From Streptomyces sp. NBC_00708 (GTDB lineage Bacteria > Actinomycetota > Actinomycetes > Streptomycetales > Streptomycetaceae), in NCBI GenBank assembly GCA_036226585.1, contig CP108997.1:2480001-2544000 (forward strand): a stretch of 64,000 nt of DNA, given 5' to 3'. Each line of letters opens with the position of its first letter. Position 1 is the first letter of the stretch. The position numbers were made by a program, and so were the translations under genes. Of this stretch, positions 17,834 through 26,550 are shown piece after piece. The notes under the pieces are model-generated. The model made no database searches. It was not told where the DNA came from and saw only the letters and a program-made list of their open reading frames with translations.

Positions 17834-17955
17834 CCGTGTGAGACGCGGTGCCCGCGACGAGCCCGAACCGTGCTTCCCTTCGGGCAGCCGGCGGGCGACC
17901 ATGGGGTACCAGCGAGGGGCCGCACCGCGGTTCCTCCAGCAGAGCGGGGGACATC

Positions 17956-18144
17956 ATGATCCTGATCGTTTCGGTCGTGGCCGTACTCGTCGTGGCCGTC
18001 GCCGCCTGTCTCGTCGCCCTCCGGCGCCGGGGCGGGTCCGGTGAGCGTGGGGCCGCGGCACGCGGGGCGGGAGAGCAGAGTTACGCGCAGGGCCTGGCGC
18101 AGGGGCACGCGCAGAGTCAGAACATGGGGCCGTACGGGGGCTGA
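17956..18144 (+). CDS. Small single-span membrane protein
   Basis: 62 aa from ATG 17956, with a G-rich GGGGGAC site upstream. A 21-residue hydrophobic segment (ILIVSVVAVLVVAVAACLVAL) is followed by RRR and a Gly/Ala/Gln-rich soluble tail (SYAQGLAQGHAQSQNMGPYGG). The arrangement predicts the N-terminus outside and the tail inside. No family is recognised. A longer in-frame ORF exists upstream, but its composition is poor and it lacks a ribosome site. Confidence 0.5.
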   Translation: MILIVSVVAVLVVAVAACLVALRRRGGSGERGAAARGAGEQSYAQGLAQGHAQSQNMGPYGG

Positions 18145-18275
18145 GCCTCCCCCACGACCGGTCCGGCGCTCCGGCCGACGTGGGCCGGCAGCGGTCACGG
18201 ACCTCTGGTCTCCGTACGACTCCGAGCGTCGTCGCCGTCCGGCCCGCGTACCGGGCCCGTGGTCGCCGCGCCCCG

Positions 18276-19040
18276 TCACCGTGCGCCGTTGGCTGCCGTG
18301 AACGCTCCGTCGAGAAGCAACGGGACCGCCTCGCAGACGTCCGGCTCGGTCGCGATGTCCACGTCGCGGGCGAAGCCTCCGTCCCTGAGTTCCCTCCCGG
18401 ACGCGCCTGCCGCGACCGCGCCCATGACGTCCGGTGTGGCCTCGAAGCAGTCGGCCGCCGCGGCCGCCTCGGGTGACAGCGGGCCGCCGTGCCGCTTCCG
18501 CAGGGCGGCGAGGACCGCTCCGGCGCCGAGCAGATCCTCCAGCGCCGGTCGAAGGCTGCCGTCGGGCCACCGCTCGCCCGAAGCGATCACGGCGACGGGG
18601 CGGTCGAGGGTTCCGTAACCCTCCTGCGCGAGCCAACGGGCCACCGCAGACGCGTTGCGCAGGCAACTCGCGACCACCACCGACTCACCGGCCGCGGCCG
18701 CGATCGAGGAACCATTGGGCGAGGGCAGGACGAGCCGCGGGACGTACGGAGCGTCCCTCAGTGCGGCCGGGGACAGCGACCACGGCGAAGCGGCCGTCGC
18801 CATGCGCCGCCCGACAGCCAGCCGGGCGCCCCGCGCCTCGGCGAACTCCGACGCCGACGCGTCGCGCCACGCGTAGGGGAAGACCCGCGTCCCGGACTCC
18901 ACGGCCACCGTCACCGAGGTCGTGAACGACAACACGTCGACGACGACCAGGCACGCGACATCCGCCGCGAGCCGCTCCGCGCCGACCGGCCCCCAGTCGA
19001 ACCGCGCTCCGCTGCCTGCCTGCCTGAACCAGTCGTCCAT
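18276..19040 (-). CDS. ComB-like 2-phosphosulfolactate phosphatase family protein
   Basis: 254 aa from ATG 19040 (ATG 19058 is also in frame). The ComB signature VVVDVLSFTTSVTVAVESG appears at about residues 32-50. VLPSPNGSS and the later SCLRNASAVA segment match the family's active-site region. ComB removes phosphate from 2-phosphosulfolactate in coenzyme M synthesis. Streptomyces do not make coenzyme M, so the bacterial substrate is unknown and the label is a family name only. The gene is single, transcribed away from the kinase gene at 19162-20085 by the same strand. Confidence 0.78.
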   Translation of the reverse strand: MDDWFRQAGSGARFDWGPVGAERLAADVACLVVVDVLSFTTSVTVAVESGTRVFPYAWRDASASEFAEARGARLAVGRRMATAASPWSLSPAALRDAPYVPRLVLPSPNGSSIAAAAGESVVVASCLRNASAVARWLAQEGYGTLDRPVAVIASGERWPDGSLRPALEDLLGAGAVLAALRKRHGGPLSPEAAAAADCFEATPDVMGAVAAGASGRELRDGGFARDVDIATEPDVCEAVPLLLDGAFTAANGAR

Positions 19041-19161
19041 GGCTGACAACCCTGCCATGGCATCCCGTGCCCTGCCCGGACACATCGGCTTCGCCCCGGG
19101 CGGTGGCTGTCGGAAGTCGGGTAACCGTCCCTCCCCCTCGTCCGCTTCACCCCGGCATCGA

Positions 19162-20085
19162 CTACTGCCGAGTCGCCGCCGACGCCACCAGCCGCTCCAG
19201 CGCCCGCCGCGCCGGCGGCCCCCACGTGGGCTTCCCGTTGGCCAGGCCCCGGTCGCCGTCGTCCGCGATGAGGAGGGCGGACATCGCGCGCAGGACCGCC
19301 CAGCCGCGGGCCCTGCGCAGAGTCGCCGCGTCCGGGGCCGGGCGGTAGGCGGCGTGGAAGCGGTCGACGACGCCGTCCGGGAGCAGGGCCCAGGCGGCGG
19401 AGAGGTCGCAGGCCGGGTCGCCCGCGAAGAGGTCGCCGAAGTCGATCACACCGCAGAACGTGCCGTTGTCCGTCAGCACGTTGGCAGGATGCAGGTCACC
19501 GTGCACCCACAGCGCGGGCCCGTCCCAGTCGGGGGCGGCGACCGCGTCCGCCCACACCTCGCGGATGCCGTCCGGGTCGGGGATCAGGCCCCGCTCGGTG
19601 ACGGACGCGAGGGAACGGGCGAAGTGTTCCGCGTACGGGGCCAGCGGCCCACCGCGCCCCCGTCCGGCGGGCGCTTCGGGGGGCGCCGGGCGGTGCAGGG
19701 CCGTGAGGAACCCGGCCAACGCATCGGCCGCATCCTCGGCGCGCGTGGCCGGGGCGCGGTCGGCCGGTTCGCCGGGCACCCAGGTGGTGACCAGCCACGT
19801 CCGGGGGAACCGCTCGGACGGCACGCCCAGGCGCTGCGGTACGGGCACGGGCAACGGGAGGTCCGCGGCGAGACCGGGCACCCAGGCGTGCTCCTTCAGC
19901 AGCAGCTCGTCCGCGGACTCCGTCGCCCACGGCAACCGCACGGCGAGCTCGTCCCCCAGCCGCCACAACTGGTTGTCCCAGCCGCGCGCGCCGAGGCTCA
20001 GGGGGTGGCCGGCGAGGTCGGGGTGCTGGTCGCGGAGCAGGGAACGGATCAGATCGGGGCTGAGGTCGGCAGGGGCTCGGGTCAT
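19162..20085 (-). CDS. Aminoglycoside phosphotransferase (APH) family kinase
   Basis: 307 aa from ATG 20085 (GTG 20094 also in frame). The catalytic loop is HGDLHPANVL, followed by the metal-binding VIDFGD, both typical of the APH/choline-kinase fold. The N-terminal lobe contains WDNQLWRLGDELAVRLP, where the ATP-binding strands and lysine-equivalent region lie. Many such Streptomyces genes resemble macrolide or small-metabolite kinases. The substrate cannot be read from the sequence. It diverges from the DUF6228-like gene. Confidence 0.82.
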   Translation of the reverse strand: MTRAPADLSPDLIRSLLRDQHPDLAGHPLSLGARGWDNQLWRLGDELAVRLPWATESADELLLKEHAWVPGLAADLPLPVPVPQRLGVPSERFPRTWLVTTWVPGEPADRAPATRAEDAADALAGFLTALHRPAPPEAPAGRGRGGPLAPYAEHFARSLASVTERGLIPDPDGIREVWADAVAAPDWDGPALWVHGDLHPANVLTDNGTFCGVIDFGDLFAGDPACDLSAAWALLPDGVVDRFHAAYRPAPDAATLRRARGWAVLRAMSALLIADDGDRGLANGKPTWGPPARRALERLVASAATRQ

Positions 20086-20218
20086 GCGGGCCACGGTAGC
20101 CGGGCGGGAGCGGGCCGGGGGCGTCGAACTCCCCTACTGGCCGGGCCATTTCGTACGGCAGCAGCGGCCGGTGAATCCCGGTGCCCTCGAACGCACCCCG
20201 CTGCCCTACCGTTCCTCC

Positions 20219-20674
20219 ATGACCACCCCCGACGTCGCCCGCAGCGACGGGCCCTGTGTGACGATCCGCTGCCGGGACAACCCTGCCATCGGTGTGGAGT
20301 TCTCCGACCGGTTCGGCTTCGACCAGGACTCCGTGCACTACGCCGTCGAACTACAGGCCCCGGGCTTGACCGCACGGGTCGACGAGGTCGTCGCCTGGAT
20401 CTGGGACAGTGATCTGTACGCGTTCCTGGAAGAGCTCGCCGCCGACTACCGGGGATGGCACGGCGAACGGACCTGGCACAACAACGACCGTGACCTCACG
20501 GTGTCCGCCGTCTTCCGTTCCGGCGGCCACGTCGGACTGACCTGGACCGCACGCCCCTGGCCGGAAGCCCAGGCCGGCTGGAGCGCCTCGGTGACCACCT
20601 GGTCGGAGGCCGGCGAACAGATGGCGTCCCTGGCGGCGGACATCCGTCGCTTCCTCACCGGAGGGCCGCGGTGA
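20219..20674 (+). CDS. DUF6228-like hypothetical protein
   Basis: 151 aa from ATG 20219. TACCGT lies 6 bases upstream, so the transcript is probably leaderless. The sequence has alternating strands (CVTIRCRDN, LTARVDEVVAWIWDSDLYAFLEELA, LTVSAVFRSGGHVGLTW) and resembles the widespread Streptomyces DUF6228 family of unknown function. No catalytic motif is visible. Confidence 0.65.
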   Translation: MTTPDVARSDGPCVTIRCRDNPAIGVEFSDRFGFDQDSVHYAVELQAPGLTARVDEVVAWIWDSDLYAFLEELAADYRGWHGERTWHNNDRDLTVSAVFRSGGHVGLTWTARPWPEAQAGWSASVTTWSEAGEQMASLAADIRRFLTGGPR

Positions 20675-20784
20675 CGACCGGTCCTTGAGCCCCCTGGGCG
20701 GCCTTGCGCGTGCGCGGGGTGGGGGCGGCTTGAGCGGCCGGTGGGGGCCCGGTGCCCCGGCAGAAGGTGAGGCGAGAGCGGCGG

Positions 20785-21780
20785 TCAGTCCTTCAACAGC
20801 CCGTCACGCACCGGGATCCAGTCCAGGGCGGAGCGGATGCCGTCCTCCAGGGACAGCTTCGGCGTCCATCCCAGCAGCTCGGCCGCCCGATCGCTCCTGG
20901 TGTAGCCGCCGGCCACGTCACCGGGCCGCCGGTCGGTGACGACAGTGGCCAGCGGGGTGCTGACGACGTTGTTGAACGCCGCGCACAGTTCCCGGACCGT
21001 GGTGCCGGAGCCGGTACCGAGATTGATCGCGATCGAGCGCTTCGATCCCGTGAGGACGGAGTCGAACCGCTCGATCGCCGCGATGTGAGCCGCGGCGAGA
21101 TCCCAGACGTGCACGTAGTCCCGGATACCGCTGCCGTCGCGCGTCGGATAGTCCGTTCCCGTGATCGGGAACGGACGGCCCTCCCCGTGCGCCTGGATCA
21201 GCACGCCCAGGGCGTGGCTGGGCCGCTTGAGCTGAAGCCCCGTACGCAGCTTCGGGTCGGCCCCGACGGGGTTGAAGTACCGCAGCGACAACACGCGCGG
21301 TCCCGCCACCGCGATGTCGGCGAACATCTCCTCGCACACGGCCTTGGTCCGCGCGTAGGGGCTCTGCGGCGCCAGCGGCGAGTCCTCGTTCACGGGCGAA
21401 CCGTCCTCGGCCTGATAGATGGAGGCCGAGCTGCTGAAGATGATGCGGTCACAGCCGTTGCGGTGCAGGTGGCTGACGAAGGCCAGGCTCTTGGCCACAT
21501 TCGCCTCGTAGTAGCCGATCGGGTCCGCGACGGAATCCGGCACCACGATCAGCGCGGCGCAGTGCACCACAGCGGAGATGTCCGGGTGCTCCGAGAAGAT
21601 CCGGTCGACAAGTGAGCCGTCCGCGATGTCGCCCTCGTAGAAGGCGCGGCCCTCGGTGAACTCGCGTCTCCCCCGGACAAGATTGTCGAGGATGACGGGC
21701 GTGATACCCGCGTCGATGCAGGCCGAGGCGACCGTGCTGCCGATGTATCCGGCTCCCCCTGCGACAAGGACCTTCACCAC
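20785..21780 (-). CDS. galE: UDP-glucose 4-epimerase GalE
   Basis: 331 aa starting at GTG 21780 after GGAGAG. The extended SDR NAD site is GGAGYIGS (about 8-15). The catalytic Ser segment is IFSSSASIYQ, and the YxxxK motif is YARTK around residue 145. NPVGADP and RDYVHVWDLAAAH are GalE-type signatures. It interconverts UDP-glucose and UDP-galactose for the Leloir pathway and for cell-envelope sugars. It is monocistronic here, away from the galTK cluster, suggesting the envelope-biosynthesis paralogue. Confidence 0.9.
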   Translation of the reverse strand: MVKVLVAGGAGYIGSTVASACIDAGITPVILDNLVRGRREFTEGRAFYEGDIADGSLVDRIFSEHPDISAVVHCAALIVVPDSVADPIGYYEANVAKSLAFVSHLHRNGCDRIIFSSSASIYQAEDGSPVNEDSPLAPQSPYARTKAVCEEMFADIAVAGPRVLSLRYFNPVGADPKLRTGLQLKRPSHALGVLIQAHGEGRPFPITGTDYPTRDGSGIRDYVHVWDLAAAHIAAIERFDSVLTGSKRSIAINLGTGSGTTVRELCAAFNNVVSTPLATVVTDRRPGDVAGGYTRSDRAAELLGWTPKLSLEDGIRSALDWIPVRDGLLKD

Positions 21781-22009
21781 GATGCTTCTCTCCCACCCTC
21801 GTTTCAGCCCAATACGCGATCGGCAGCAGGCTAGCGAAGAATCCGGGCGGGCCTTGCCGGTGGCGGTCGCCGGCCGGCTGCCCGGCGGCGCGTCCGCGGG
21901 GTGGGGCGCGCTGCCCCGCGCGCCGTTCTACGGACGCGGCACCTGCCATGGACACCTGACGCGGCGCTGGGCGGCTGCGGGTTGTCGCGCAACCCCGCTA
22001 CAGGCCGAC

Positions 22010-22516
22010 CTATTTCTTCGCCGCTCGCGTCAGTACATACGTGTTGCCGGTGTCGGGGTCCCCGTAGAAGAAGAACAGCTTCAACTCGCGCTCGCGCTTG
22101 GAGCGGTCCACGTAGAGGGACCAGTCGTACGTGGTCGGGGGCCGGGTGTCCGCGGACGGGGCCTGCACATCGGCAGGCTCCTGGGCACGTTCGTCCACCC
22201 CCGTCGAGGTCTTAAGCGCGAGCCGGACGACCTGGCCGCCATCGGTGTCGGCCAGCCGCCAGGTCCCGGTACCGGACAGGCGCCAGCCCGCATCGTAGTC
22301 GAAGTCCTGCCCGTCGAGCTTCCTGAGCACCGCCGTCCCGTCCTCACGCAGTTCGACGCGGGTGCCCTCGACGTTCGCCCAGCGCCCGGCGACCTGGGCA
22401 GCGGTGGCATCGTGGACGCCGGTGCCGCTGTAGTACTGGGCAGGGCCGGCGCAGGCCGCCAGGACAAGGCCGCAGAGCGCGGCGATCCCGGCCCGTATGG
22501 TGCGCCTGCTTGCCAC
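22010..22516 (-). CDS. Secreted lipoprotein, unknown
   Basis: 168 aa from GTG 22516, with a strong GGGAGG five bases upstream. A basic n-region (ASRRTIR), a hydrophobic core and a lipobox LAAC at about residues 19-22 predict lipid anchoring. The mature part looks like a small beta-barrel (TRVELREDGTAVL, GTWRLADTDGGQVVRLAL, ELKLFFFYGDPDTGNTYVL), like many Streptomyces lipoproteins of unknown role. A perfect 16-bp palindrome (22550-22565) lies in its upstream region. Confidence 0.75.
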   Translation of the reverse strand: MASRRTIRAGIAALCGLVLAACAGPAQYYSGTGVHDATAAQVAGRWANVEGTRVELREDGTAVLRKLDGQDFDYDAGWRLSGTGTWRLADTDGGQVVRLALKTSTGVDERAQEPADVQAPSADTRPPTTYDWSLYVDRSKRERELKLFFFYGDPDTGNTYVLTRAAKK

Positions 22517-22549
22517 TGATGCCTCCCGCTACTGATCCACGCCCGAAGC

Positions 22550-22565
22550 GTTGAACGCGTTCAAC
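22550..22565. promoter_or_regulatory. Perfect 16-bp palindrome upstream of lipoprotein gene
   Basis: GTTGAACGCGTTCAAC is a perfect palindrome 34 bp upstream of the lipoprotein start. The size and CG centre suit a LacI/GalR-type operator. The stretch from 22566 to 22679 leads into the CRISPR array and holds nothing else certain. Confidence 0.35.
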
Positions 22566-22679
22566 CATACGGTCCGCGAAGTCGCGGCAGGCTTGCGGGG
22601 GTTGTTCCTGGAATTCGCGAAGAGCAGAGCCTCCGTGAAGTTGCTTGAACTCGTCGACCAGGGACTCCAGGAAGGCCTG

Positions 22680-24299
22680 GGACCATCCCCGCGCGTGCGG
22701 GGAGCAGCCGGCGTCCCGAACGGGCTTGCCCTTGTGCATCGGACCATCCCCGCGCGTGCGGGGAGCAGGCTGCCGTGGTGAACGTGGTGGTGGCCGCCCC
22801 GGGACCATCCCCGCGCGTGCGGGGAGCAGACCTTCGTCGCCGGATCGGAGCACTCCAGCGCGGGACCATCCCCGCGCGTGCGGGGAGCAGGTACCGACGA
22901 CTCCTACGTTGTGCTGAGTCTGGGGACCATCCCCGCGCGTGCGGGGAGCAGACGCTCCTCCTGGGGGACGGCGACGCCCCCGGGGGGCCATCCCCGCGCG
23001 TGCGGGGAGCAGCCCCGCCGTCGTCGCCGTAGTCGACGCCGGGCGGGACCATCCCCGCGCGTGCGGGGAGCAGTTCACCTGGGCACCGGCCTGGAAGGCC
23101 CGCACGGGACCATCCCCGCGCGTGCGGGGAGCAGGCGTCGCCGCGACGAGGTAGCGCAGTGTTCTGACCCAGGGGGACCATCCCCGCGCGTGCAGGGAGC
23201 AGGGGCTCCACAGCGGCGATGAGCGAGCGGACCAGGGACCATCCCCGCGCGTGCGGGGAGCAGTGTCCCAGTACGCCGACCCGGTTGTCTGCGGAGGGAC
23301 CATCCCCGCGCGTGCGGGGAGCAGCTGTCCGGCAGTGCCCGTGCCTTCGGTACGAGGGGACCATCCCCGCGCGTGCGGGGAGCAGCCGGACGCGTCCAGC
23401 ACGACGTCCGTGCCCTGGGGACCATCCCCGCGCGTGCGGGGAGCAGTTTGGCCGGCCCCGCTTCGAGCGCGGCCCGCAGGGACCATCCCCGCGCGTGCGG
23501 GGAGCAGTGGGCGGCGGCGCCGCGCTCGTGTGGACCGGATGGACCATCCCCGCGCGTGCGGGGAGCAGTCGACGGGAGATCAAACATCACGTTCACGCTC
23601 GGGACCATCCCCGCGCGTGCGGGGAGCAGTTCAGGCGCTGCCGGAGGTTCTTCGCCTCCTGGGGACCATCCCCGCGCGTGCGGGGAGCAGTGTAGTGCGG
23701 CGGCCCCGCGTGCGGGCCCTCGGGGACCATCCCCGCGCGTGCGGGGAGCAGTCGCGCACCACGTCTCAAACCCGCGCATCGCCGGGACCATCCCCGCGCG
23801 TGCGGGGAGCAGATCCACTTGTCTGCCTCCTTGGCGATCGTGTTGGGACCATCCCCGCGCGTGCGGGGAGCAGGGCCAGACCGCCGGCACGACCCTTCGC
23901 GGAATGGGACCATCCCCGCGCGTGCGGGGAGCAGCCGGTCGGGCCGTCGACCTGGACGAGGGCCACGGACCATCCCCGCGCGTGCGGGGAGCAGTGCCCA
24001 GCCAACGAGCCGTTACCCAGCACGGGGGGACCATCCCCGCGCGTGCGGGGAGCAGCGTCGCTTATGCGCCCAGTGGCTGACCTGGAAGGGACCATCCCCG
24101 CGCGTGCGGGGAGCAGGCCTGCCCGCCCACGGTCGCCTCGCTGGTCGCGGGACCATCCCCGCGCGTGCGGGGAGCAGAAGGGCCCGTTTACGGGTTTTGA
24201 CGTGAAAGAGGGACCATCCCCGCGCGTGCGGGGAGCAGGAGCACGAGAAGCCGGACCCGGACCCTGACCCGGGACCATCCCCGCGCGTGCGGGGAGCAG
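22680..24299 (-). CRISPR. Type I-E CRISPR array 1: 27 repeats, 26 spacers
   Basis: A 28-bp repeat, on the + strand GGACCATCCCCGCGCG...GGGGAGCAG with an internal CCCCGC/GCGGGG hairpin, recurs every 61 bp from 22680 to 24272. It is typical of type I-E in Streptomyces. Variant repeats: 22985 (GGGCC start) and 23175 (GCAGGG for GCGGGG). Most spacers are 33 bp; the spacer at 23135-23174 is 40 bp and the one before 23967 is 32 bp. The base next to the repeat (mostly G on this strand) varies as expected for a PAM-derived nucleotide. The leader lies on the right, so the array is read on the minus strand and the newest spacers are at the 24.2-kb end. No cas genes lie in the window. Confidence 0.97.
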
Positions 24300-24411
24300 T
24301 CTTAGCGACCTGCGGCTTTACACCGCGCAAGTGCAGTTTCTGACCACTTTCACACAGTCCGGCATAACCGTCTCAACACTCAAGTTGCGGGCATATGCCG
24401 CAGTCCGGGGT
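24300..24411 (-). promoter_or_regulatory. CRISPR array 1 leader
   Basis: Starting 31 nt after the last repeat, a 38-bp block (24331-24368) matches the block 31 nt after array 2 (24918-24955) at 31 of 38 positions, all differences being transitions. Equal spacing and position mark it as the leader with the crRNA promoter, pointing leftward. Confidence 0.75.
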
Positions 24412-24454
24412 GAGCCGCCCCACCGCCCGGTCCGATTGTCTCTGGGCAGTCGTC

Positions 24455-24670
24455 ACTCCCGCCATCGACCCAAACCCGCTCCCCCGCCCCGCTCACCGAG
24501 AGCCCGAACCGCGACCACCCCGGCCGCCCCGCCCCCACCCACCAGCCGTACGCAGACGTCACCTCGTCCCACAACCGTCGTGCCCCCTGCTGCCACACCC
24601 GAGCCTCCGCCGCCCCATCCGCCACCAACGCACACGCCCACGAGCGGTCACTCCGACTGTAGAACCAATG
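24455..24670 (-). pseudogene. C-terminal remnant of a TgmC/FxLD-type protein methyltransferase
   Basis: On the minus strand, in one frame, the residues HWFYSRSDRSWACAL, then ARRLWDEVTSAYGWWV and GRPGWSRFGLSVS...RVWVDG resemble the extreme C-terminus of Streptomyces isoaspartate-type methyltransferases that modify RiPP precursors (FxLD/TgmC group). No start, no SAM domain and no ribosome site are present. The fragment begins right at the degenerate end repeat of array 2 and ends at the leader of array 1, as left by a deletion. The family match is from memory of the ending and needs a search. Confidence 0.5.
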
Positions 24671-24674
24671 AGGT

Positions 24675-24886
24675 TGGGCGCCCCCGCGCATGCGGGGAGC
24701 AGAGGGTCAAGGCGAGAGCGGCACGCTCCACATCGGGGACCATCCCCGCGCGTGCGGGGAGCAGAGGTGTTCGCGGAGGGTGGCGGCCAACGTCAGGGGA
24801 CCATCCCCGCGCGTGCGGGGAGCAGAGCGAGCGCGCCGCCGACCACGCCCAGGAAACGGGACCATCCCCGCGCGTGCGGGGAGCAG
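24675..24886 (-). CRISPR. Type I-E CRISPR array 2: 4 repeats, 3 spacers
   Basis: Repeats at 24675 (degenerate: first part altered, GCGCATGCGGGGAGCAG kept), 24737, 24798 and 24859 share the array 1 sequence. Spacers are 33-34 bp. The degenerate repeat is at the leader-distal end, as is usual for the oldest repeat. The leader (24887-25000) is on the right. Confidence 0.93.
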
Positions 24887-25000
24887 GCTTTGTGGCCTGC
24901 GACCTTAGCTCGCGGGGGTGCGGCTTCTGGCCGCTTTCGCGCAATCCGGCATAACGACCCCGACGCTCATACCGCTGATATACAACGCAGTTGAGGGCAA
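24887..25000 (-). promoter_or_regulatory. CRISPR array 2 leader
   Basis: Contains the 38-bp block at 24918-24955 shared with array 1's leader, at the same 31-nt distance from the last repeat. Beyond it, up to the HxlR gene end at 25054, nothing else is seen. Confidence 0.72.
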
Positions 25001-25053
25001 CAACCCTCTCGCGTCGTACCCGGTGGGGCTTCCGTACGCCCGGCAGGGCGGCC

Positions 25054-25455
25054 TCACGCCGGATCGGCCGCGGCCCTCGCCCCGTCGTACTCCGTCCGCG
25101 CCTCCAGGACCTCGTCCATGTTCTGCTCGGCCCATGCCTTGATCGTCCGCATCACCGGGACCAGGCTCTCGCCCAGCGAGGTCAGGGCATAGTCGACGCG
25201 GACCGGCATCGTCGGGGTGACCGTGCGGGTGAGGAGGCCGTCGCGTTCCAGGGTGCGGAGGCTCTGGGTGAGCATCTTCTGGCTGACGCTGACCAGGGTG
25301 CGCGCCAGGTCGGTGTAGCGCTGCGGGCCGTCGGCCAGGGCGTTGACGATCAGGCTGACCCACTTGTTGCTGATGCGGTCCAGCAGTTGGCGGGCCGGGC
25401 ACTCTGCGAGGTAGGCGTCGTACGCGGCTCGGGCCTCGGTGCGGGTCTGCTTCAT
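25054..25455 (-). CDS. HxlR-family transcriptional regulator
   Basis: 133 aa from ATG 25455, with GGAAGG six bases upstream. The HxlR winged helix is clear: CPARQLLDRISNKWVSLIV, GPQRYTDLARTLVSVSQKMLTQSLRTLERDGLL and the wing VDYALTSLGESL. The Cys near residue 19 is the conserved HxlR position, which in some members senses aldehydes or quinones. It diverges from the quinone oxidoreductase gene, the usual HxlR/target pairing, so it probably represses that gene from the 133-bp gap between them. Confidence 0.9.
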   Translation of the reverse strand: MKQTRTEARAAYDAYLAECPARQLLDRISNKWVSLIVNALADGPQRYTDLARTLVSVSQKMLTQSLRTLERDGLLTRTVTPTMPVRVDYALTSLGESLVPVMRTIKAWAEQNMDEVLEARTEYDGARAAADPA

Positions 25456-25588
25456 GGCTCACCTTCCCGTGCGGTGGGCACCTTGAAGTGCCTACTTCCC
25501 TATGGAGAGTAGCTCTCCCTAGGGTCGTCGACATCGGAACGCCTCGGTCATCAAGGCCGATGCGACCGGCACACGGGAGGAGACGCGC

Positions 25589-26525
25589 ATGCGCGCGGTC
25601 GTGGTACGGACGGTGGGCGGGCCGGAAGCGCTGGAGCTGAGTGACGTACCCGTGCCGGTGCCCCGTTCGGGGCAGGTACGCGTCCGCGTCGAGGCCGCCG
25701 CCGTCAACCCCGTCGATCTCGCCACCCGTTCGGGCGCCCTGATCGAGGCCGGGCTGATGGAGCCCCGCGAGGTCATCGGCATCGGGTGGGACGTCGCCGG
25801 CCGGATCGACGAAGTGGGGCCCGGCGTTACGGAGTTCGCTCCCGGTGACCCCGTGATCGGCATCCAGGACCGGCTGGGCGTCTCGCTCGGCACCTACGCT
25901 GAGTACGTCGTACTGGACGTCGGCACCGTCGCGTACGCCCCCGAAGGGCTCTCCCCCGTCGAGGCCGCCACCCTTCCGCTGAACGCGCTCACCGCACAAC
26001 AATCCCTTGACCTGCTGGGGTTGGAGCCCGGTCGGACGCTGCTGGTGACGGGGGCGGCGGGGGGCGGTCGGCGGGTACGCGGTGGAGCTCGCGGCCCAGC
26101 GCGGAGTTGCCGTGGCGGGGGTGGCGGCGGAGAGGGACGAGCCGTTCGTCCGGAAGGCGGGGGCGCGGTGGTTCGTGCCGCGCTCGACCGATCTCGCGCG
26201 CTCGGTACGGGAGTTGGTGCCCGGTGGTGTGGATGCCGCCCTGGACGCGGCCGTGCTGGGGCTGCCCGCGCTGGGGGCCGTCCGCAATTTCGGCGCCTTC
26301 GTCTCCGTCATCGGGGGCGCGGCCCCCGTACCGCTGCGGGGTGTCCGGGTGCACGAGCAGTGGGTGGCCGGTGACGCGGCCGCCCTGGGCCGGCTCTCGT
26401 CCCTCGCCGCCACCGGCCGGCTCACGACGCGTGTGGCCGAGACGTTGCCGCTGGAGGAGGCGGCGCGGGCGCACCGCCTGCTGGCCGAGGGGGGTGTACG
26501 CGGACGGCTCGTCCTGGTCCCCTGA
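25589..26525 (+). pseudogene. NADP-dependent quinone oxidoreductase, disrupted by a single-base frameshift
   Basis: MDR-family enzyme read in two frames. The first part (25589 to about 26060) gives MRAVVVRTVGGPEALEL, GWDVAGRIDEVGPGVTEFAPGD and LLVTGAAG. The second part continues as VGGYAVELAAQRGVAVAGVA to LLAEGGVRGRLVLVP, ending at 26525. Dropping one G from the G6 run at 26059-26064 restores a continuous 311-aa protein with the nucleotide-binding GAAGAVGG motif. The break may be a true frameshift, phase-variable slippage or a sequencing error in the homopolymer. It is divergent from the HxlR regulator. If intact it would reduce quinones or enones with NADPH. Confidence 0.8.
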
Positions 26526-26550
26526 CGGGCCGGCCGCCCGTGCCCTCCGC

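Noticed and set aside
22344..24278. Long ORFs in both strands rich in ARAGM/RVRGA repeats
   Set aside because: These are translations of CRISPR repeats, not proteins.
24672..24702. Degenerate repeat as an insertion-sequence end
   Set aside because: The preserved half matches the CRISPR repeat and it stands one spacer from the next repeat. No transposase or target duplication is seen.
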